This document shows, one piece after another, positions 32,208 through 39,168 of a stretch of DNA of 59,403 bases. The DNA comes from a virus. The notes below the pieces were generated by a model. That model was not told the DNA's origin. It saw only the letters and a program-made list of their open reading frames with translations, and made no database searches. The stretch is taken from positions 1-59,403 of IMG/VR virus record IMGVR_UViG_3300028883_000053, one strand, 5' to 3'. The first letter of the stretch is position 1. Every line of letters starts with the position of its first letter. The position numbers were made by a program, and so were the translations under genes.

Positions 32208-32441
32208 ATGAATGCAGAATACGGAGTAGAGGCGCTAGAGGCACTGCGAGTCGCAAAGCAGGCGCTGAAGGATCGGGACCTGACGACCGCCAACAAGTAT
32301 CAGGGTGAGGCGATCGACCTGGTAGGCGAAACGCCCGAGGTCTGGCGAGTCGGAAAGGCGATCCTGGCCCTTGAGACACTGCCAGAGTCTGGCTGGCCCA
32401 AGGTCGAGCCGTACATCGTCGACCTAATGCCGGAGTCGTAA
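32208..32441 (+). CDS. small helical repeat-like protein
   Basis: 77 residues from ATG 32208 after CGAAAGGACGCAGAC. Helical; EALRVAKQALKDRDLTTANKY resembles a tetratricopeptide-like hairpin and the protein at 10290-10532. Function unknown. Confidence 0.65.
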   Translation: MNAEYGVEALEALRVAKQALKDRDLTTANKYQGEAIDLVGETPEVWRVGKAILALETLPESGWPKVEPYIVDLMPES

Positions 32442-32449
32442 ATCAATCA

Positions 32450-32473
32450 GGGACCTGTAGGAATGCAGGTCCC
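32450..32473 (+). promoter_or_regulatory. intergenic hairpin, GGGACCTG type
   Basis: GGGACCTG (32450-32457) pairs with CAGGTCCC (32466-32473). Lies between 32208-32441 and 32500-32697, before the RBS. Confidence 0.7.
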
Positions 32474-32499
32474 ACCACCACCGACCACAGGGAGGCATC

Positions 32500-32697
32500 A
32501 TGAAGGCTACAGTCATCGAGGTACGTCACCCGAACCAGTACGAACGCCCCAAGGTCAAGGTTCAGGTGCGCAGGCGGTCGAGACCCGACTATCTTTTTAT
32601 GCGGGACCACCGCCACCTGTACGACCAACTGCAGGTCGGCGACACCATCGAGGTCGTACGCCATACCAACAACCCGTACGTCGTCCCTGTCGAGTGA
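32500..32697 (+). CDS. small basic beta-rich protein
   Basis: 65 residues from ATG 32500 (GGGAGG upstream). ATVIEVRHPNQYERPKVKVQVRRRS and LQVGDTIEVVRH suggest a small OB- or SH3-like barrel, nucleic-acid binding possible. Function unknown. Confidence 0.62.
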   Translation: MKATVIEVRHPNQYERPKVKVQVRRRSRPDYLFMRDHRHLYDQLQVGDTIEVVRHTNNPYVVPVE

Positions 32698-32704
32698 CAG
32701 GGAC
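32683..32704 (+). promoter_or_regulatory. hairpin spanning a stop codon
   Basis: GTCCCTGTC (32683-32691) and GACAGGGAC (32696-32704) form a perfect 9-bp stem with loop GAGT. It covers the stop codon of 32500-32697 and precedes the AAAAGGAG of the next gene. Confidence 0.7.
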
Positions 32705-32726
32705 CAACGCCCAAAAGGAGCGCATT

Positions 32727-33059
32727 ATGCTATACCGAGTCTACTATCAGAACGAGCCGAGCTTCGAAATCCCGAAGCAGATCATCGTAGGCGAGACCCA
32801 CACCTTCGTGCGCAAGGTCGAGGCGCTATCTCCCGAGGACGTCTATCGTGAGATGCAGGCGGAAATCTGGTCGCCAAACGGCGAGGCCAGGGACTTGATC
32901 CGCAAGCTGGGTCTCCGCCACACGTCAATGTCCGTGGGCGACGTGATACGCAGCGAGGACGGCTTCGAGGTCTACGTCGTCGACGATGTCGGATTTCGTC
33001 AGGACGTCACATTCTGGACGCGAACACCTGCGTATGAGCCAATCATCGCAGCGAGCTAA
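32727..33059 (+). CDS. YodL-like protein of unknown function
   Basis: 110 residues from ATG 32727 (AAAAGGAG upstream). LYRVYYQNEPSFEIPKQ at the start and LRHTSMSVGDVIRSEDGFEVYVVDDVGF at the end resemble the YodL-like family of mobile elements, with the conserved SMSVGDVI turn. Function unknown. Confidence 0.7.
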   Translation: MLYRVYYQNEPSFEIPKQIIVGETHTFVRKVEALSPEDVYREMQAEIWSPNGEARDLIRKLGLRHTSMSVGDVIRSEDGFEVYVVDDVGFRQDVTFWTRTPAYEPIIAAS

Positions 33060-33067
33060 TCATCATA

Positions 33068-33092
33068 GGGACCTGTCACCGAGGCAGGTCCC
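33068..33092 (+). promoter_or_regulatory. intergenic hairpin, GGGACCTG type
   Basis: GGGACCTG (33068-33075) pairs with CAGGTCCC (33085-33092), followed by CGAAAGGACTACATC and the next ATG. Confidence 0.7.
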
Positions 33093-33112
33093 GCAATCGA
33101 AAGGACTACATC

Positions 33113-33475
33113 ATGAACACCCGATATACACTCGTCGACTTTCACGTACCCAACATCGTGTCGGACGGCTGGACCATTTGGAACGCACCAAGACCGCTCG
33201 CGGGTCAGGTCGTATGGCAGAGCGATTTCGTCAAGGGCATCTTCTACGCTGCAGCCGATCCTGGCGACGTCGAGGGCTACGAGTACGCAGCCGACTTCAA
33301 CGAACGCATGGATGCCTGCATCCTGGTTAGGGCGACCGAGCAGCAGTGTGTGGACAGCGCTGTGGCGCATCTGACCGACAGAGGATATAAGCCCCTAGAC
33401 GTCAGCGTCTGCGTCCAACAGGACCGTGAGTGGGCTATACAGCGGGGTCTGGACGTGATGAACGGCTACGAATAG
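33113..33475 (+). CDS. protein of unknown function
   Basis: 120 residues from ATG 33113. Alpha/beta pattern (YTLVDFHVPNIVSDGWTIW, ACILVRATEQQCVDSAVAHL, DREWAIQRGLDVM). No domain recognised. Followed by a large hairpin. Confidence 0.65.
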   Translation: MNTRYTLVDFHVPNIVSDGWTIWNAPRPLAGQVVWQSDFVKGIFYAAADPGDVEGYEYAADFNERMDACILVRATEQQCVDSAVAHLTDRGYKPLDVSVCVQQDREWAIQRGLDVMNGYE

Positions 33476-33488
33476 CCCGCACAATACG

Positions 33489-33523
33489 AAAGGCCCTGCA
33501 GACGTGAGGCGTCTCAGGGCCTT
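33489..33523. terminator. two-part hairpin, terminator readable on both strands
   Basis: GGCCCTG/CAGGGCC (33492-33498, 33515-33521) encloses AGACG/CGTCT (33500-33504, 33510-33514) with one unpaired base. Rightward it ends CTTCC; leftward it is followed by TTTCGTATT, which makes it a terminator for a transcript from the minus promoter at 33565. Confidence 0.75.
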
Positions 33524-33564
33524 CCTAGCGAACGAAAGGTTTTTTGTAAACCCACCGTGACATC

Positions 33565-33593
33565 ATATTAACACAGATGCCTCGCTGCGTCAA
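33565..33593 (-). promoter_or_regulatory. minus-strand promoter of a candidate short RNA
   Basis: Minus strand: TTGACG (33593-33588), 17 bp, TGT-TAATAT (33570-33565). The first structure downstream is the hairpin at 33489-33523 only about 35 bases after the expected start, and no gene begins on that strand, so a roughly 70-75-nt untranslated RNA is possible. Confidence 0.6.
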
Positions 33594-33635
33594 TACCCTG
33601 TCGGGACGAAAATAAATATTGGTCGAAATTGGGTC

Positions 33636-33664
33636 TTGACATAGACCCTACATTCTGATACACT
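33636..33664 (+). promoter_or_regulatory. rightward promoter of the dispersed family
   Basis: CGAAATTGGGTC then TTGACA (33636-33641), 17 bp, TGA-TACACT (33659-33664), then CGAATCAGTGAACG. Drives the J-domain and HNH genes. Confidence 0.88.
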
Positions 33665-33709
33665 CGAATCAGTGAACGAGATAACCCGCCAGTCTGAAAG
33701 GACACAGAC

Positions 33710-34231
33710 ATGAAATTCTTCACAGGTATCAAGACCGCAGCGGACGCCAAGAAACTGTATCGCGAGCTAGCGATGCAATTCCACCCCGACAGAGGCGGCG
33801 ACGTCGAGACGATGCAGGCGATCAACGCCGAGTATCACGAGGTCCTGGCTAGCATGCACGGTCAGACGACGACCCAGGCAGACGGCAAGGAATGGACATA
33901 CTACTACAACGAGACGGTCGAGCAGGAAATCATCGACCAGATCGACGCCACGCTGAAGGCGGCAATCCTGACCGACAGCCACGACTTCAACCTTATCGGT
34001 CGCTGGCTTTGGGTGACGGGCGATACCCGACCCATCAAGGAGGGTCTGAAACAGCTACACTTTCGCTGGCACAGCAAACGAACCGCTTGGTATTGGAAGC
34101 CGTCGACAGCCAAGCGTAGCGTCTACAACAAGGGCGCTAGCCTGCAGGACCTAGCACGAACCTACGGTGCAAGCCACATCGGAACCGACCGTCAGGAGGA
34201 CGAGGCGAAGCAGGTCAAGGCGCTGACCTGA
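33710..34231 (+). CDS. J-domain protein
   Basis: 173 residues. Residues 10-45 form a short J domain, YRELAMQFHPDRGGDVETMQAINAEYHEVL, with the HPD motif that stimulates Hsp70 (DnaK) ATPase. The C-terminal 110 residues (WLWVTGDTRPIKEGLKQLHFRWHSKRTAWYWK) are typical of phage and plasmid J-domain proteins. It probably recruits host DnaK for replication or assembly. Ends at a strong terminator. Confidence 0.85.
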   Translation: MKFFTGIKTAADAKKLYRELAMQFHPDRGGDVETMQAINAEYHEVLASMHGQTTTQADGKEWTYYYNETVEQEIIDQIDATLKAAILTDSHDFNLIGRWLWVTGDTRPIKEGLKQLHFRWHSKRTAWYWKPSTAKRSVYNKGASLQDLARTYGASHIGTDRQEDEAKQVKALT

Positions 34232-34249
34232 TACGGGCGACACACAAAC

Positions 34250-34277
34250 GGGACCTGCGCGCTGCAGGTCCCTTTTT
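34250..34277 (+). terminator. intrinsic terminator, GGGACCTG type
   Basis: GGGACCTGC (34250-34258) and GCAGGTCCC (34264-34272) form a perfect 9-bp stem followed by TTTTT. Confidence 0.85.
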
Positions 34278-34294
34278 CATGAAGGGATATGACG

Positions 34295-34693
34295 ATGTCT
34301 AACCAGTACTCAAGATCAAAGATAGCACGCATCGCAGCCAAGACCGATTGGCATTGCTGGTATTGCGGGCGTGAAGTCAGGCGCTACGGAATCGGTGTCA
34401 GCCATGCCGAGACGCTGCACCTAGAACATAGCACGCCACGATCTGACGGCGGCGACAATAGCGATGACAATCTGGTCCCTGCATGCGGGACATGCAACAC
34501 GTCGAAGCAGACTAAGGACGTAGAGCGATACCGTTTTTCCTGTATGCTGAAGGACCTGGGCATCGTGGAATTCTCCGACGCGCAGATAGACGCACTTGTC
34601 ACGATCCTGGGCTTCGATTTATACGAATCAGTGAGGGTGATGTATCGGAAAAAGCACGGCTGCGACATGCGCTTTTACGGCGAGGACTGCTAG
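34295..34693 (+). CDS. HNH endonuclease
   Basis: 132 residues from ATG 34295 (AAGGGA seven bases upstream; ATG 34289 is too close). Zinc/HNH motif: CWYCGR, LHLEHSTPRSDGGDNSDDNLVPACGTCNTSK, with the second His-Asn pair in DDNL and the CxxC pairs. Free-standing HNH proteins are often packaging cofactors or homing nucleases; here it sits away from the terminase. Confidence 0.85.
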   Translation: MSNQYSRSKIARIAAKTDWHCWYCGREVRRYGIGVSHAETLHLEHSTPRSDGGDNSDDNLVPACGTCNTSKQTKDVERYRFSCMLKDLGIVEFSDAQIDALVTILGFDLYESVRVMYRKKHGCDMRFYGEDC

Positions 34694-34880
34694 CTTACCC
34701 TACATCGCATGGCGGTCATGGGTCAGGCGCATGAGCACCCCCCCCTACACCGTGTGGCGGTGACGATCAATATAAATACTTACTACTTACTAACGGCGCA
34801 GAAGCGCCAACAGCGCAGACGACGCTGCGCAGACTGTGCAGGCAATCTTCACGACTTTCGGAAATTCCCGAAATTGGGTC
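34694..34880. repeat. non-coding second copy of the origin-like element
   Basis: No gene. Bases about 34697-34790 parallel 4152-4250: TGAGCACCCCCCCTACACCG is identical in both, then TGTGG replaces CCACA, then CGGT.ACGATCAATA is shared. An AT-rich run (ATATAAATACTTACTACTTAC) follows. CCGTGTGGCGG (34750-34760) is the reverse complement of the iteron core. Small inverted repeats (GGCGCAGAAGCGCC) come next, then the promoter's upstream box. Confidence 0.6.
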
Positions 34881-34909
34881 TTGACAACGTACCCACGTCA
34901 TGATACACT
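34881..34909 (+). promoter_or_regulatory. rightward promoter of the dispersed family
   Basis: CGAAATTGGGTC then TTGACA (34881-34886), 17 bp, TGA-TACACT (34904-34909), then CGAATCAGTGAAGG. An RBS CCGAAAGGA follows at about 34938 but no start codon is found after it (ATA then TGA). Confidence 0.88.
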
Positions 34910-34974
34910 CGAATCAGTGAAGGGCAAGACACAAATCCGAAAGGAAAGACGATAGACTGACAACACAACAAGTA

Positions 34975-34997
34975 GGGTCGGGCGACATGCCTGACCC
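34975..34997 (+). promoter_or_regulatory. leader hairpin
   Basis: GGGTCGGG (34975-34982) and CCTGACCC (34990-34997) pair with one G-T wobble, before the shared AAAAGGCTACATC leader of 35025. Confidence 0.65.
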
Positions 34998-35024
34998 GAC
35001 ACACAATCAAGAAAAGGCTACATC

Positions 35025-35225
35025 ATGCGACAGTCACAGAAATACAACGCCAACGTCGAGTCAATCATCAATATGCGCAGAGAGGTCGATGAGGGGCTGC
35101 AGAAAATCGACGAACTGCTAGAGGGTCACTACTACCACCCGATCACAGACCAGATCGTCGAGGAACAGGAACGCATCATCAAGTGCTACAAGTCTATGAC
35201 GTACGCGCTACAGGGCATGAAGTAG
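35025..35225 (+). CDS. small helical protein
   Basis: 66 residues from ATG 35025. Two charged helices (VESIINMRREVDEGLQKIDEL, then IVEEQERIIKCYKSM), coiled-coil-like. Function unknown. Confidence 0.65.
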   Translation: MRQSQKYNANVESIINMRREVDEGLQKIDELLEGHYYHPITDQIVEEQERIIKCYKSMTYALQGMK

Positions 35226-35244
35226 GCTGCAGGTCATCATACAC

Positions 35245-35266
35245 GGGGCGGTCGTCTGACCGTCCC
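35245..35266 (+). promoter_or_regulatory. intergenic hairpin
   Basis: GGGGCGGTC (35245-35253) and GACCGTCCC (35258-35266) form a 9-bp stem with one G-T wobble, then CGAAAGG and the next gene. Confidence 0.65.
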
Positions 35267-35293
35267 GACACCCAACCACGAAAGGCGAGCGAA

Positions 35294-35617
35294 ATGACAA
35301 CATCAAGTGACGTATACGTGAAGATCGAGCAGGGACAGACGGCGCGACATAGTCGACACTTTTACAAGGCGGCGCAACTACTGAGCCAGTCGATGCAGAA
35401 GCTACTAGCAGACGTGCAGGTCGAGAGGGACAAGCTAGAGGCGCAAATGGACGCCATCGAGGAAACGATGAAGAAATATCCTGCGATGCCACATAGCGAC
35501 GCCAAGGCATGCGACTACTTCGAGAAGGTCGAGCAGGAACGGGACGATCTGCAGGCTGCATACATGATAGCGCTGCAGGTATACGAGGAGTCAATCGAGG
35601 GGCTGAAGCTACTCTAG
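35294..35617 (+). CDS. coiled-coil protein of unknown function
   Basis: 107 residues from ATG 35294 (AAAGGCGAGCGA before it). Long heptad-like helices (MQKLLADVQVERDKLEAQMD, then FEKVEQERDDLQAAY). Last gene of the early cassette region. Function unknown. Confidence 0.68.
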   Translation: MTTSSDVYVKIEQGQTARHSRHFYKAAQLLSQSMQKLLADVQVERDKLEAQMDAIEETMKKYPAMPHSDAKACDYFEKVEQERDDLQAAYMIALQVYEESIEGLKLL

Positions 35618-35635
35618 TTGCAGACGCAGACACGA

Positions 35636-35670
35636 AGACCCTGGCCCTAGCGGTCGGGGTCTTTTTATTT
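35636..35670 (+). terminator. intrinsic terminator before the capsid module
   Basis: AGACCC/GGGTCT and inner GGCC/GGTC pair around CTAGC, followed by TTTTTATTTT. Separates early cassettes from the structural genes. Confidence 0.85.
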
Positions 35671-35736
35671 TGCTGCCACAGCGCCACAGGCGCACGCTGT
35701 GGCGTTCTACGCACATAGCTGGTATATCAGGTCGAT

Positions 35737-35765
35737 TTGACAGCGTAGTGACGCTGTGATACACT
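35737..35765 (+). promoter_or_regulatory. capsid-operon promoter with operator-like spacer
   Basis: TTGACA (35737-35742), 17 bp, TGA-TACACT (35760-35765). The spacer contains AGCGTAGTGACGCT, an AGCGT/ACGCT inverted repeat that shares GCGTAGTGA with the palindrome at 2592. It lacks the AATTGGGTC box, so it may be controlled differently from early promoters. Confidence 0.82.
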
Positions 35766-35793
35766 GCAGACAGTCGAATATTTGAGCGCTAGA

Positions 35794-35840
35794 CGCCGAC
35801 GGGAGTGGATTCCGCATCCACGCTGTCGGCGCTTTTCATT
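35794..35840 (+). ncRNA. double-hairpin terminator-like structure, attenuator or short RNA
   Basis: CGCCGAC/GTCGGCG (35794-35800, 35825-35831) encloses GTGGAT/ATCCAC (35805-35810, 35816-35821), followed by CTTTTCATTT. It lies about 25 bases after the expected start of the 35737 promoter and 20 bases before the capsid ATG, so most transcripts might stop here unless antitermination acts. Alternatively the approximately 65-nt product is itself a small RNA. Confidence 0.6.
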
Positions 35841-35854
35841 TACACGGGGCGAAT

Positions 35855-37819
35855 ATGGACGAGCTAATTGCATTTGGGGCGACGCTGAAGGCGCGACAGG
35901 TCGATGACGAGACAGGCATCGTCGAGGCGCTTGGCGTGCGATTCAGTGACCCTAGCGAGCTTGACCTGTACGGGGATTACTTCGACGCACGCACCGACTT
36001 TGGACCGCATAAGGGCAACGGCATGGCTGCGACGCTGAATCACCGAATGCCGATGCACACCGACAAGACGTCAGGTCCCGAGGCGACCAAGATGGAGCGG
36101 CTGTCGAAGCTGAAGTTTGGGAATCCGGTCGTGGCCGAGATGACTGACGCAGGCATCTTAGCCCGACACGTGCTTGACCTGCGGGACGAGTACGAGCGCA
36201 TGATCTTCGAGCTAGCGTCGCAGGGCAAATTGTCCTGGTCTAGCGGGACCGCACCGCACATGGTCGACCGTGGCGACGACGGGCATATACGCACGTGGCA
36301 CATAGTCGAATGGGCATATACGCCAACACCCGCAGAGCATCGATTGCCTTCAATCATGCCTGCGAAATCATATGTCGAATTAGTGAAAACCTGGGCAGAG
36401 CAGGCTTCCGGTTCAGAGGTGCAGATGCCAGAGGACGCCAGATCAGCGTCAGCGCAGAGCACAGAGGCGGAGCAGGTCGACAGCCCACCGAATCGTGACG
36501 CAGTATCAGATACTACGGAGGACTCCAAAATGGAGGCACCAAACGTCAACAAAGGGGTCGACCAGGAGGCACTGACCGCAGAAGCCATGAAGGCTCTGCT
36601 AACCGAATGGAAGGCCGAAATGGTCACCGAAGCCGAGACAAAGGCTGCGGAGGCTGCAGGGAAGTCTGTCGAGACGCTGAATGAGCAGATCAGCGGTCTG
36701 ATGGACATGCTGGAAGATCAGAAAATGGCGCGCATGGCCGAGGACGCAGGATATATCAGCAATATCGGCGGCACAGCCGATCCTGAGGTCAAGAGTTTCG
36801 GAGATTTCTGCCTCGCAGTGCGGCGCAAGGACACGAAGCGACTGGTCAAGGTTTACGGGTCACAGCCTGACGGCAGCGACACGAAAGCCCTGGAACTTGG
36901 CGACGGCAGCGGCGCTGGCTGGTTGGTCCCGATGGACTACAGCACCGAGCTTATGCGAGTCTCCGAGATTCAGAGTCCGGTCATGTCGCGTGTTCGCGTG
37001 ATTCCTGTGGGTGTTCCTGCAGGCTCATGGCCCGCTCTGGATCAGTACACCGCACCGTCTACCGCAGGCAACGGCGACACCGCATTTGCGGGCGGCGTAA
37101 CGGCTGCGATGACTGCGGAGGGCGAGGCGCTGACCGAGACCGAACCGGACTTTAGCATGCTAGAGTGGCGTGTTCACAAGATCGGCGGAATCACCAAGAT
37201 CAACAACGAGCTAATCGCAGACAGCCCGCAGACCATCGACGCCTTGCTGTCGGGTCTGTTCGGAATCGCTGTCGGGGCGAAGATGGAGAAATATGTCATC
37301 CGTGGAGACGGCGCTGGCGAACCGCTCGGAATCCTGAATTCTGGCGCAATCGTCAACGTGACACCTGACACGGATGGATCGTTCACGTGGCCCGATGTGG
37401 CGTCCATGACGGCACGTCTTCGCAGCGTAGGCGGTCAGGCTATCTGGCTTGCGCATCCTAGCGTGTGGCCCGATATCCTGCAGATGGAAATCGGCACTGC
37501 AGGCGCAAATGCCTGGACCGCAAACATGCAGGCTGGTCAGGGCGGGACGATCAACGGTTATCCGATTGTGAACTCCGAGCACAGCCCGCAGAAGGGCAAT
37601 GCTGGCGGCGTAGTCTTGGCTGACCTGAGCGCCTACATCGTGTGGCGTCGCGAGGGTCTGTCCATCGCATTCAGTGAGCATGTTGACTTCGCCAACGACC
37701 GAGGCACATGGCGCTTCACTGCACGTGCGGACGGCAAGCCGTGGCTGAAGGACGCCATCACCCTTGCTGACCCGCAGGGTAGTTACGAGGTCAGCCCGTT
37801 CGTTGTCCACAACGACTAA
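35855..37819 (+). CDS. prohead protease fused to HK97-type major capsid protein
   Basis: 654 residues. Residues 1-185: S78-like prohead protease (TLNHRMPM, KLSWSSGTAPH with the Ser, WAYTPTPAEHR). Residues about 225-300: Ala/Glu-rich coiled-coil scaffold (delta) region. Residues about 310-654: HK97-fold capsid (GWLVPMDYSTELMRVSEIQ, ITKINNELIADSPQTI, YVIRGDGAGEPLGILN, YIVWRREGLSIAFSEHVDF). One chain supplies protease, scaffold and shell; self-cleavage would release the mature subunit near residue 300. Confidence 0.9.
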   Translation: MDELIAFGATLKARQVDDETGIVEALGVRFSDPSELDLYGDYFDARTDFGPHKGNGMAATLNHRMPMHTDKTSGPEATKMERLSKLKFGNPVVAEMTDAGILARHVLDLRDEYERMIFELASQGKLSWSSGTAPHMVDRGDDGHIRTWHIVEWAYTPTPAEHRLPSIMPAKSYVELVKTWAEQASGSEVQMPEDARSASAQSTEAEQVDSPPNRDAVSDTTEDSKMEAPNVNKGVDQEALTAEAMKALLTEWKAEMVTEAETKAAEAAGKSVETLNEQISGLMDMLEDQKMARMAEDAGYISNIGGTADPEVKSFGDFCLAVRRKDTKRLVKVYGSQPDGSDTKALELGDGSGAGWLVPMDYSTELMRVSEIQSPVMSRVRVIPVGVPAGSWPALDQYTAPSTAGNGDTAFAGGVTAAMTAEGEALTETEPDFSMLEWRVHKIGGITKINNELIADSPQTIDALLSGLFGIAVGAKMEKYVIRGDGAGEPLGILNSGAIVNVTPDTDGSFTWPDVASMTARLRSVGGQAIWLAHPSVWPDILQMEIGTAGANAWTANMQAGQGGTINGYPIVNSEHSPQKGNAGGVVLADLSAYIVWRREGLSIAFSEHVDFANDRGTWRFTARADGKPWLKDAITLADPQGSYEVSPFVVHND

Positions 37820-37836
37820 GGACTAGAGCCTAAGTA

Positions 37837-37858
37837 GGGAGTCGGGCGACCGGCTCCC
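37837..37858 (+). promoter_or_regulatory. intergenic hairpin after the capsid gene
   Basis: GGGAGTCGG and CCGGCTCCC pair (one G-T) over GCGA. No T-tract; perhaps stabilises the capsid mRNA 3' end or tunes read-through. Confidence 0.6.
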
Positions 37859-37888
37859 AAGGCATAAAGACCAAGGAGGATTTCAAAA

Positions 37889-38341
37889 ATGAGTTTGAAT
37901 GCACAGGGTCAGATGTCCGAGCGTCTCGCTGTCGTTGCCTGCATCGATCCAGACGCTTATACGACCGGCACAACCGCATCTGACACCATCGACATGAAGA
38001 ATCGTGGCCGAGTGATGTTCATCGTTCAGGCGGGTACGCTTGGTTCGTCTGCGACGCTTGACTTCAAGCTGCAGGGCTGCGCAACCAGCGGTGGCACGTA
38101 CGCAGACATCAGCGGTAAGGCCGTCACGCAGTTGACCGAAGCAGGGACTGATAGCGACAAACAGGCTATTGTCGAGATCAGCGCCGAGGAATTGAAGGAC
38201 CTGGGCTACAGGTACATCAAGGGTCAACTAATTGTCGGCACAGCGACGAGCGACGCAGGTGTTGTGGCGCTAGCGGGCGACCTCGCCTACTATCCCGCAG
38301 CCGACGTTGACCTGACGTCTGTCGACGAGATTGTGGCGTAA
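37889..38341 (+). CDS. capsid decoration or head-fibre-like protein
   Basis: 150 residues, AAGGAGG before ATG 37889. Beta-rich (IDMKNRGRVMFIVQAGTLGSSATLDFKLQG, GGTYADISG, YRYIKGQLIVGTATSD) in the manner of small phage surface proteins with jelly-roll folds. Position right after the capsid supports decoration of the head. The same fold pattern recurs in the tail protein at 40819. Confidence 0.7.
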   Translation: MSLNAQGQMSERLAVVACIDPDAYTTGTTASDTIDMKNRGRVMFIVQAGTLGSSATLDFKLQGCATSGGTYADISGKAVTQLTEAGTDSDKQAIVEISAEELKDLGYRYIKGQLIVGTATSDAGVVALAGDLAYYPAADVDLTSVDEIVA

Positions 38342-38364
38342 GCGCACGCAGAAAGGAGCGCATC

Positions 38365-39168
38365 GTGCGAGTACTGGTCTATTGTCCAGTCGCACCAAAA
38401 ACGCCCAAGATATACGGAAGAACGCTCCAATCGATCTTTAGGCTCGATTGGAGCTTTCCGCTTGATTACGTCTTTGGGCGCGAAGATCATCCTGCCGGCA
38501 CAGGTTACGAGAACATACGGGATAAGCACAATCATGCGCGGCGCATCGTCCTGAATGACGGCTACGACGCAGTCTTGTTTGTAGAGGCTGACATGGTCAT
38601 ACCGTCTGACGCACTGCGCAAGCTAGTTAGCGTCGACGCAGATGTGGCTTATGGGCTGTACGTCAATCGGCACGGTTGGAGGCGCTGGCTAGCGTTCACG
38701 ATGCTAGACCGAAACGGGGCGCAGAGTCTGTCGCAGAAGCCCGACCTAGCGCAGGCATGCTGGGGAAGCCCGATTGAGACGCAGGGCGCTGGTATGGGCT
38801 GCACGCTGATCAGGCGGCATGTCCTAGAGAAACTAGAGTTCCGGCTCCCGCAGGACGGCGGCGACGACGTCGCAGACGACTGGATGTTTGCGCTCGACTG
38901 TCAGCGGCTAGGATTGCGTCAGGTCCATCACTTGGGCGTTGTCTGTGGTCATATCAGCCCAAACGGTGTGTTGTGGCCCGATCCTGAAGCAAAGGACCTA
39001 TGTCGCACCGAATTCGACGAGGATACGCCACCTGCGGGGCAGATAGCGACCAAGGATAAGCCGGTGGTGATTGACATCACCGGATTGAACAGAAAGGACG
39101 TATACGGATGGCAGACGGAAATGCGAAACCCAAACGTCGCACCGCAAAGCCCGAGCGGTATCGAGTAA
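38365..39168 (+). CDS. glycosyltransferase-like protein, GT-A type
   Basis: 267 residues from GTG 38365 (GAAAGGAG upstream). VLVYCPVAPKTPKIYGRTLQSIF start, NHARRIVLNDGYDAVLFVEADMVIP with a D-x-D-like metal motif (EAD), and GAGMGCTLIRRHVLEKL match family-2-like glycosyltransferases common in phage head operons. It may glycosylate capsid, decoration or tail proteins. Confidence 0.8.
   Translation: MRVLVYCPVAPKTPKIYGRTLQSIFRLDWSFPLDYVFGREDHPAGTGYENIRDKHNHARRIVLNDGYDAVLFVEADMVIPSDALRKLVSVDADVAYGLYVNRHGWRRWLAFTMLDRNGAQSLSQKPDLAQACWGSPIETQGAGMGCTLIRRHVLEKLEFRLPQDGGDDVADDWMFALDCQRLGLRQVHHLGVVCGHISPNGVLWPDPEAKDLCRTEFDEDTPPAGQIATKDKPVVIDITGLNRKDVYGWQTEMRNPNVAPQSPSGIE

Noticed and set aside
34709-34903. 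64-codon frame after the HNH gene
   Set aside because: It runs through the origin-like repeat and into the promoter at 34881 and has no RBS.
35785-35845. tRNA-like structure
   Set aside because: No anticodon arm or T-arm geometry; better explained as stacked terminator-like hairpins.
36040-36708. 222-codon minus-strand frame inside the capsid gene
   Set aside because: Ser/Ala-rich antisense shadow of a clear protease-capsid frame.
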